A DNA stretch of 22,980 bases from CAYMLL01 sp964390645 (lineage in GTDB: Bacteria; Planctomycetota; UBA8108). Under the pieces are notes generated by a model. The model saw only the letters and a program-made list of their open reading frames with translations. It did not search any database and was not told where the DNA came from. The stretch spans positions 1 to 22,980 of the forward strand of contig CAYMLL010000098.1 of NCBI GenBank assembly GCA_964390645.1. Reading direction: 5' to 3'. Both the position numbers and the translations under genes were made by a program. This document shows positions 17,014-22,980 of the stretch, piece by piece; within the stretch, counting starts at the first letter, position 1; each line of letters begins with the position of its first letter.

Positions 17014-20000
17014 TCAATCGCTTCCCGGGGCCGAGCCCGAATAGAGGTTGTCATCGGTGGCCCGGACTTCCGGCATACCCATGAATTCGCGCAGGCGGGG
17101 AAGGTCGCCGGGTTTGGAGATAATGGGCTTCGCCTGATCCACCATTCCGGCCGGGCGTTGATGGGCGGCGATCGATGCGGCGTGCTTGGCCAGGGCCGCC
17201 TTCAGTTCGGTCACCCTGTCGGGATGCTTCGCCGCCAGGTTGGTCCTTTCCCCCAAGTCAGCTTCCAGGTCGAAGAGCTCCGGTTTTCTGCGGAAGCCGG
17301 CAACCAGTTTCCATTTCCCCCGACGAATGCCGTCGACTTCGTAGTAGAGGGTTTCATGCGGTGATTTCGCCCCCGGTTTTCCGAGCAAGACGTCGAGGGC
17401 ATCCCTGCCGTCGATTATGCGATCATCGGGCATCTTGGCTCCCGTCAGCCTGGCCAGCGACGGCAGGACGTCTATGGTGGCGGCGATCTCATGGCTCACC
17501 TTGCCTGCCGGGATGGTCCCCGGCCACCAGGTGATGGTCGGCACCCGCATATGCCCCTCGTACTTGGGACCGCCCTTGCCGCCCCGCAACGGTCCCATGC
17601 TCATGCCACCCGCCCCGCCGTTGTCCGAGGTGAACACCACCAGCGTGTTCTTCTCGATGCCAAGTTGGCGCAGGATGTCGAGAATGCGGCCGACGCTGGT
17701 GTCGACTTCCTCGACGTTGGATCGACTGACGCTACCTCCGGCCTTCGCGTGAATAGCCGGACGGGCGTAACGAGGGCGGTGAACGTAGGCGTGGGGCAGG
17801 TAGCAAAAGAATGGCTCGTCCTGGTGCGCCTTGATGAACTTGACCGCCTCGTCGGTGATGACTTCGCAAAGCAGTGATTGATCCGTGCCGTCGCTCACGT
17901 AGGCGACTGCCGCGTTCTGGCGAACGATCGGAAGTGGGGTGTAGGGCCCTCGATTCGTGACCGGATTGCCCCTCTTGTTCCCGGGCCACATGTCGTTCGA
18001 ATAAGGTATTCCGAAATACTCGTCGAAGCCCTGGGCCAGCGGCATGAACTTCGACTGATCGCCCAGATGCCACTTGCCGAAACAGCCGGTCGCGTAGCCC
18101 TGGTCCTTGACCAGTTCGGCGATCGTTATTTCATCAGGATGAAGACCACGCTTTTCACCGGGAAAGACCACACGGCCGTCCATCCCGATACGATGGGCGT
18201 AGGTCCCCGTCATCAGAGCGGAACGCGAGGGTGTGCAGGCGGTGTTGGAAACGTAGAACTGGGTGAGCTTCAATCCCTCGTCCGCCATCCGGTCGAGGCA
18301 GGGTGTTCGGTTGACCTTGTTTCCGAAGGGGCCGACGTCACCATAGCCCATGTCGTCGATGAAGATGAATATGACATTGGGCCTGTCCGATGCCTGCCCT
18401 TCGCCCGCGGAGACGTATTCCTGAACGCTGGAAGCCACGCCGTTCTCATCCGTCTTCTGGACGAAGGTGTAGAAGGCGCCGCACAAAATCTTCCCCGCTC
18501 GGTCGAGAAACTGTCCTTCCAGTTTCACTCGCTGCCCCTTTTTCAGGGAGAGCTCGAAGGTGACGTGCGTGTCCTTCGGAGCGGTCTCCACCGTGATCGC
18601 CTTGCCGTCGACGACCAGTCGAGCCTGCGCCACCGGTCGAGCCTTGATCGGTCTCGCCCGTCCACCGGAGCTTGGCTTGGTAACGCTTCCGTTCAACAGG
18701 CCGTTCGCCGCCGGGTGGAACATGTAGATCGATACCCGGTACACGCCCTCGCTCTCGACCTGGAGACTCCAGTGTCCCGGAACATCTTGCCTCGCCAGGT
18801 TGCCCCAGTTGTCGGCGTAGGACCCCGTCCAGTTGCAGGACGACAGCCAGGTGGTTTCCTCGTGCGGCGTGCCCACGCTGACGTAGTTGGTCTTCCCCAT
18901 GATCGGGGTGGTCCCCCGGGTCCACTCCTCGTAGTGGGTCCGCATGGCCTCGACCACCTCGGGACGCTGCTCGTAGAGGTTCTTCACTTGCCCGGGATCA
19001 GTGGCCACGTCATGGAGTTCGCGACCGTTGACCAGGCGCCACTTCTTCCAGAGCACCGCGCCACGCCACCTGCTGAAGTGCGCCCTGTACTGTATGACCA
19101 CCTTGCGGTCGTCGAGGGCGTTCTCCTTGCCTTCCAGGAGCGGGCGCAGACTGCGTCCGTCGAAGGGCGCCTTGCCGTTGTCGTTCTTCAATCCGCAAAG
19201 ATCGATCACGGTGGGAAGCAGGTCGGTGCCGTGGGCGAGGGCGTTGACGTCGCGTCCCCTGTCGTAGCCTCCTGCGGGCCAGCGCAGGAAAAACGGCACC
19301 CGGTGGCCGCCGTCGTACGCGGAGGTCTTCTTGCCGCGCATCCCCGCGTTGAACACGGTCTGTCCCTTTACTGTTCCATTGTCCGACATGAAGATGAATA
19401 TGGTGTTCTCCCGGAGTCCCTTCTGCTCGAGGAACCGGTCCAGCTTCGCGACGTTCTCATCGATGTTGGCGATCATGCCGAAGAAACTGGCTTCCGTCGG
19501 GCCCACCTTGCCCTTGTAAGGCCTGGCGTATTTTTACGNNNNNNNNNNNNNNNNNNNNNNNNNNNNNNNNNNNNNNNNNNNNNNNNNNNNNNNNNNAAGA
19601 TAGAGGAAGAACGGACGCTCTTGTTTCTCTATCCAGTTCATCGCCTGCCCGAAGAAGACGTCGGTGTTGTATCCCGGGTAGCGCTTGATCTCACCATTGC
19701 ACCAGTACTGGTCGTCGAAGGCATCGTTGCCCCAGTGCTCGGCCAGCGAACCGATGCCCCAGGCGCAGTTGTGGATGGAATCGTCGAAACCGCGGTCCTG
19801 CGGTCGATAGGGGTAGTTGTCCCCCAGGTGCCATTTCCCGAAGTGCCCCGTGGCGTAGCCGCTGTCCTTGAAATACTGGGGCATCATCTTCAGTTCGCGT
19901 CGCGGCAGCGAGCGCCCCTCGCAAACTGCGGTTGCCCCGTTGCGGAAGGCATCGATCCCGGTCATCAGTTCGCCCCGAGTCGGCGTGCACATGGGGGCGA

Positions 20001-20220
20001 CGTGGAAGTCGGTGAACCGAACGCTCTCGGCGTGCAGAGCGTCCAGCTTCGGCGTCTCGAGTACCGGGTTTCCGTGGACCGAGAGGTCCCCGTATCCCTG
20101 GTCGTCGGTCACGATGAGAACGACGTTCGGTCTCTTCGCAGCGACTGCTGATGTGCAAAGGAGAAGCAGGAGGCTTCCGCTGAGGCGCCAAGGCTCCGAG
20201 AACATATCCTGTCTCGTCAT
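17014..20220 (-). CDS. Two complete sulfatase domains fused in one secreted protein (interrupted by assembly gap)
   Basis: The start is the ATG at 20220; an ATG at 20205 with AGG just upstream is a good alternative. A signal peptide (LSGSLLLLLCTSAVAA) is followed by sulfatase domain 1: RPNVVLIVTDDQGYGD with metal ligands D39/D40, the formylglycine motif CTPTR at 78-82, GKWHLGD at 128-134, and beyond the gap SDNGT. Domain 1 ends in a beta-rich region with SSCNWTGSYADNWGN and VPGHWSLQVESEGVYRVSIY. Without a stop the frame goes on to domain 2: RPNVIFIFIDDMGYGD, CTPSR (Cys codon 18235-18237), GKWHLGD and TSDNGG, with its own C-terminus (RRGKWKLVAGF). Both are cysteine-type, S1-family sulfatases that need a formylglycine-generating enzyme not seen here. 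They hydrolyse sulfate esters, probably on polysaccharides outside the cell. Length is about 1,060 residues, twice the family norm. The in-frame TAA at 19534-19536 touches the N run and is probably a contig-end error. Confidence 0.85.
19539..19596. other. Assembly gap (58 N) inside sulfatase domain 1
   Basis: The N run separates ...ERPFFLYL from KYARPYKGKVGPTEASFFGM. In S1 sulfatases these blocks are joined by a short segment of the type TNAPHGP...PE, about 13-16 residues. The flanks therefore belong to one domain, and about 40-50 real bases are missing. Confidence 0.95.
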
Positions 20221-20226
20221 GATCAA

Positions 20227-20251
20227 CGGTGCGAGGTCAGACCTCGCACCG
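20227..20251. repeat. Perfect 11-bp palindrome, REP-like hairpin
   Basis: The arms CGGTGCGAGGT and ACCTCGCACCG flank a CAG loop with no mismatch. The core GAGGTCAGACCTC has the GGTCAGACC centre of a type of repetitive extragenic palindrome common in several bacterial phyla. It covers the stop codon of the FG-GAP gene (TGA at 20237-20239) and ends seven bases before the sulfatase ATG. There is no following T run, so it is not a standard terminator. On RNA it could hinder ribosome access to the sulfatase start or stabilise the upstream 3' end. Confidence 0.6.
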
Positions 20252-20920
20252 ATGCCCCTGAGCTCGGGTTGCGTTGGTCATCGCGAGTGGCTCCTCCCTG
20301 ACCGATCCTCTCATTCGCAGGTCACGGAGCGATCCAGCGGCAAGGCTGCCGCCTTCCCGGGACGGTCGAATACTCGCGTCGCCCGAACGCCGCTGCAGCT
20401 GGATCACGTCATCGCGTCCAGCTCCGTTGACGTCGACGGCCCAGAGGCCGGAAACCTCGCCGTCGACCAGGTAGTACTGATCCAGAGCGCCAAACGCCAC
20501 TTCTCCGGGGTAAGTGGTGAGGATGCTCACGTCGTTCGAGATGCGATTGATCACCGCCAGGTCGGTCTGGCCGTCACCGTTGAAGTCCGCGACCACGATA
20601 CCTCGCAGGGTCTCGATCTCCCCCCTCAGGTGGCTGGGCTCGAAGAAGTCCCCGTCACCACGATTGAAGAAGACCGTCACGGTGCCGTCCAGGTTGCTCA
20701 CGGCGAAGTCGGGGCTCCCGTCGCCATCGAGATCGCCCACGGCGATGCCTTTGGGGCCCTCGTGCCCCCCCCAGCCGGACGCTACATCGGGGGCGCCGAC
20801 GCCGAGTCGGCTACCGAACGCCTCGAGGTTCTCGAAGAGCTGCGCACGTCCTGACTGGACACAGACGACGAGCGTCAGGCACACGATGAGGCTCCCGTGG
20901 AGAAACGTTCGACGGTTCAT
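20237..20920 (-). CDS. Short secreted FG-GAP/VCBS-repeat protein
   Basis: The protein has 227 residues from the ATG at 20920, preceded by AAAGGAACGGT; the longer open frame to 20992 has no support. There is a signal peptide (MNRRTFLHGSLIVCLTLVVC, cleavage near GRA-Q). Two clear FG-GAP repeats with calcium-binding loops follow: GIAVGDLDGDGSPDFAVSNL and GIVVADFNGDGQTDLAVINR. A third, imperfect one is LWAVDVNGAGRDDVIQLQRR, with NGAG in place of DGDG. After that the sequence turns into Arg/Ser-rich text and ends in the palindrome. FG-GAP proteins normally have more repeats (a seven-blade propeller), so this one is either a partial propeller or was cut short by a frameshift near 20380. It is 16 bases upstream of the double sulfatase and could be cotranscribed with it. 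Such repeats bind ligands or other proteins outside the cell. Confidence 0.75.
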   Translation of the reverse strand: MNRRTFLHGSLIVCLTLVVCVQSGRAQLFENLEAFGSRLGVGAPDVASGWGGHEGPKGIAVGDLDGDGSPDFAVSNLDGTVTVFFNRGDGDFFEPSHLRGEIETLRGIVVADFNGDGQTDLAVINRISNDVSILTTYPGEVAFGALDQYYLVDGEVSGLWAVDVNGAGRDDVIQLQRRSGDASIRPSREGGSLAAGSLRDLRMRGSVREEPLAMTNATRAQGHRCEV

Positions 20921-21127
20921 ACCGTTCCTTTCCGAGAAGTCGGCTGATCGGGGTATCGAGTGCATCGTACCCACTTCGCTTGGAACACTCACGGCTAACG
21001 TCGCCGGCCTTCACTCCTTGCGGCGGATCTGGCCAGCCTTGGCCATCGACTTCTGGACCCGGGAAAGAAGCCGGATCTCGAGAAGTCCATCCTCGATCTC
21101 GAACTTCCGGATCTCTGGCTACGCTGA

Positions 21128-21460
21128 CGAGAAGCCCGCCTCAGGAGGCTCGAAGCTCTCGAGGAGCGGCTCACCTTCAATCCGAACACCGAGGGTTTGC
21201 CGGTCCGGAAGCCTGGAGAAGGCCTCGGCGAAGCAAACCGTCACCAGGCAGCACCGTTCGGACAGATCGTCATCATGGTTGCAGCAGCGCTCACGGAAGC
21301 ACAGGTGACACCGCGTGAGTCGTGACTCGGAGCACTGCCATCGTTGTCCGCCGCGTGCCCGAGAGTGTCAGGCCGGCGGCCGCTGCCGGCGCATCGAGAT
21401 TCGCAGAGTCGCCGGCCGCCAGTGCTCGGACGCTGATCGAGCTCGTACACCATACGAGCT
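21128..21460 (+). pseudogene. Probable IS66-type transposase remnant
   Basis: The plus frame from 21128 reads REARLRRLEALEERLTFNPN, then TEGLPVRKPGEG. This resembles the IS66 N-terminal leucine-rich segment and its linker (RVAELEARLxxNSxNSSKPPSSD...RKPGGQPGH). Further on, after a frameshift, SRDSEHCHRCPPRARECQ and GRCRRIEIRRVAGRQCSDAD match the spacing of the IS66 zinc-binding region (C-x2-C, then R.QV.E.P.v...V.E.R). No catalytic part is visible. The last 60 bases are repeated at 1344-1403. The remnant abuts the 3' end of the permease gene. Each match alone is modest; the order and spacing together raise my confidence. Confidence 0.4.
21440..21460 (-). terminator. Hairpin just after the permease stop codon, possible terminator
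   Basis: AGCTCGTA and TACGAGCT form a perfect 8-bp stem around a CACCA loop (plus-strand reading), beginning one base after the TGA of the permease gene at 21462-21464. There is no T run beyond it, so intrinsic termination is doubtful; it may only protect the transcript end. The same place in the diverged copy at 1344-1403 shows only a partial palindrome (CCGTGCACCGTACGG). Confidence 0.35.
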
Positions 21461-21461
21461 G

Positions 21462-22980
21462 TCACAGCGGCCAGAAGAACAGGATCGCCGGCAGTCCGAC
21501 GATGACGACGAGCAGCTCTAGCGGCAAGCCCATGCGCCAGTAGTCGCCGAATCGGTAGCCGCCGGGGCCCATGATGATCGTGTTGTTCTTGTGGCCGATC
21601 GGTGTCAGGAATGCGCACGAAGCGGCGACGGCCACCGCCATCAAGAACGGGTCGGCATCGACCTCCAGCCGGTTGGCGATGTCGACGCCGATCGGCGCCG
21701 CGATCATCGCGGTCGCGACGTTGTTCAGCACATCCGACAGCGTCATGGTCACGATCATCAGGGTCGCGAGAACAAACACCGGCGACATGCCTTCAGTCCA
21801 GTTGACGATCGCTTCCGCGACCAACGCGGTCCCACCACTCGTCTCGAGCGCCCCGCCGATCGGTATCAGCGATCCCAGCAGCACGACGACCGACCATTCG
21901 ATCGAATCGTACATCTTCTCCAGGGGCACGATTCGCAGCAGCACATAGGCGGCCGCGACTGCCGCGAGAGCCACCGGCAGATAGAGCAGCCCGAAACTCG
22001 CGACCGCGATCGCCGCTGCGAAGATCCCGACCGCAAGCCACGCCTTGTCGCGGTGCGCCACCTGCAGACCACGCTCGACGAGCGGCAGACAGCCAAGCCA
22101 CGCGACGACGTCCGACAGTCGGTCGGCGCGGCCGTACAGCAGCAGCACGTCACCGGCCTGGATGCGCAGCTTGCGGACGCGATCGCGAAACCGGCGTCCG
22201 CGCCGCGACACGCCGAGGAGAGTCACGCCCTGCCGATACAGCAGCCGAACGTCGAGCGCCGAGCGGCCCTCGATCTGTGCGCCCTGAGTCACGACGACCT
22301 CGACGAGGCTCAACGTCGGGCCGGCGACGCCACCGTGCTTCGCAGCGCCCGCATACACGACACCGGCGGCGCCGGAGAACTGCTCTACCGCTTGAGGACC
22401 ACCCTGCAGAACGAGGATGTCGCCCCTGCGGAGCGCCTCGTCACGCGCCGATCCCGGCAGCCTCTTGCCGCGCCGCACCAGCCCCATCAGATTGATGTCG
22501 TTGTCGTCGGCCAGCGGCTGCAGTTCGCGCAGGGTCTTGCCGATGCTCTTGCAGCCGTCGGGCACCTCGCACTCGGCGATGTAGTCCTCGAGGTCCAGAA
22601 GCTCCTTGCCAGTGTCGTGCTTGCTGCGCTCGACGGGGATGAGCCGAAACCCGACCAGGGTCACGAAGGAGACGCCGACGATCGCCACCGCCAGTCCCAC
22701 CGGGGCGAAGTCGAGCATTGCGAAGGGCTCACCCAGCGCCTTCTCGCGGAAGGTCGCGATCACCACGTTGGGTGGCGTGCCGATCAGAGTGACCATGCCG
22801 CCCAGGATCGACGCGAACGACAGCGGCATCAGGGTCAGGGCGGGACTGCGCTTGGCACCGGCCGCCGCGCGCAAGTCCAGCGGCATCAACAGCGCCAGCG
22901 CGGCGACGTTGTTCATCACTGCCGATAGTGCCGCCGAGACCCCCGACATGATGCCGATATGTGCGCGCAGTCCCCGGGAC
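21462..22980 (-). CDS. SLC13-family permease with paired RCK/TrkA-C domains (5' end off the window)
   Basis: The frame is open from the right edge (22980) to the TGA at 21462. An ATG at 22949 lies inside the conserved part, so the true start is outside. The visible part begins in the first transport half: VSAALSAVMNNVAALALLMP (SxxMNN motif) and ILGGMVTLIGTPPNVVIATF. In the centre are two TrkA-C/RCK-C-like cytosolic domains (about 22600-22100): KSIGKTLRELQPLADDNDIN, DEALRRGDILVLQGGPQAVE, then GRSALDVRLLYRQGVTLLGV and RIQAGDVLLLYGRADRLSDV. The second half has several membrane helices and SDVLNNVATAMIAAPIGVDI (SDxxNN motif), ending FLTPIGHKNNTIIMGPGGYR and GLPAILFFWPL. This inserted-RCK architecture is standard for sodium-coupled dicarboxylate/sulfate-type permeases of the CitT/SLC13 (DASS) group. 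Sulfate would fit the sulfatase neighbour, but the substrate cannot be read here. Confidence 0.9.
   Translation of the reverse strand, partial: SRGLRAHIGIMSGVSAALSAVMNNVAALALLMPLDLRAAAGAKRSPALTLMPLSFASILGGMVTLIGTPPNVVIATFREKALGEPFAMLDFAPVGLAVAIVGVSFVTLVGFRLIPVERSKHDTGKELLDLEDYIAECEVPDGCKSIGKTLRELQPLADDNDINLMGLVRRGKRLPGSARDEALRRGDILVLQGGPQAVEQFSGAAGVVYAGAAKHGGVAGPTLSLVEVVVTQGAQIEGRSALDVRLLYRQGVTLLGVSRRGRRFRDRVRKLRIQAGDVLLLYGRADRLSDVVAWLGCLPLVERGLQVAHRDKAWLAVGIFAAAIAVASFGLLYLPVALAAVAAAYVLLRIVPLEKMYDSIEWSVVVLLGSLIPIGGALETSGGTALVAEAIVNWTEGMSPVFVLATLMIVTMTLSDVLNNVATAMIAAPIGVDIANRLEVDADPFLMAVAVAASCAFLTPIGHKNNTIIMGPGGYRFGDYWRMGLPLELLVVIVGLPAILFFWPL

Noticed and set aside
17878..20151. 757-codon plus-strand open frame across the sulfatase gene
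   Set aside because: It is antisense to two well-defined sulfatase domains, runs through the N gap and has no recognisable motif. Long antisense frames are expected at this GC content.
1..22980. CRISPR arrays, tRNA or rRNA genes, toxin-antitoxin or defence genes
   Set aside because: I looked for regular direct repeats, cloverleaf-like segments, rRNA-like blocks and typical defence motifs and found none that I could support.

Overview
The window is high-GC bacterial DNA. Its gene set points to an uncultured planctomycete or a neighbouring phylum. The evidence is a PVC-type SGNH hydrolase, cysteine-type sulfatases, a secreted protein ending in paired 'LNFLFTGG'-type calcium-binding (dockerin-like) repeats, an FG-GAP protein and a DUF5916 outer-membrane protein. 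This placement rests on family distribution, not on a marker gene. Two runs of N (6446-6455 and 19539-19596) are assembly gaps, and each interrupts a real gene.

Layout, left to right. A 5'-end fragment of an SGNH/GDSL hydrolase (1-807, -) runs off the left edge. Next come a DUF5916/CBM9-like outer-membrane protein (1421-3688, -), a secreted helical-repeat protein of glycosidase-like (alpha/alpha) type (3759-5309, -) and a very large secreted multidomain carbohydrate-binding protein with a dockerin-like tail (5834-9654, -). The middle holds a class I/II aminotransferase (10661-11860, -) with the C-terminal stub of a lost upstream gene fused to its start (11857-12009, -), a parvulin/LolA-like fusion protein (12470-13651, -) and a membrane-anchored HEAT-repeat protein (14001-14891, -). 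The only intact plus-strand gene is a c-type cytochrome (15324-16085). The right part holds a protein with two complete sulfatase domains in tandem (17014-20220, -), a short FG-GAP protein just upstream of it (20237-20920, -) and most of an SLC13-type permease with RCK/TrkA-C domains (21462-22980, -).

How the genes may work together. Most of the products are exported: the SGNH hydrolase, the DUF5916 barrel, the (alpha/alpha) protein, the NPCBM/dockerin-like protein, the double sulfatase and the FG-GAP protein. That fits extracytoplasmic processing of sulfated or acetylated polysaccharide, but the genes are not packed as one operon. The only tight junctions are FG-GAP to sulfatase (16 nt) and the gene stub to the aminotransferase (ATGA overlap).

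The intergenic spaces are unusually long (about 0.35-1.0 kb) and several hold decayed transposases. I can read an IS5-type remnant (10111-10656, +) with a second diverged copy (15030-15123, -), two copies of a retroviral-integrase-type remnant (1204-1311 and 12172-12354, both +), a probable IS66-type remnant (21128-21460, +) and a weaker IS1380-like one (about 16390-16620, -). I found no complete mobile element, tRNA, rRNA or CRISPR array. I do not see a clear-cut new defence or biosynthetic system. The most unusual items are the fused double sulfatase, the parvulin-LolA fusion, the truncated gene coupled to the aminotransferase, and the insertion-sequence graveyard.
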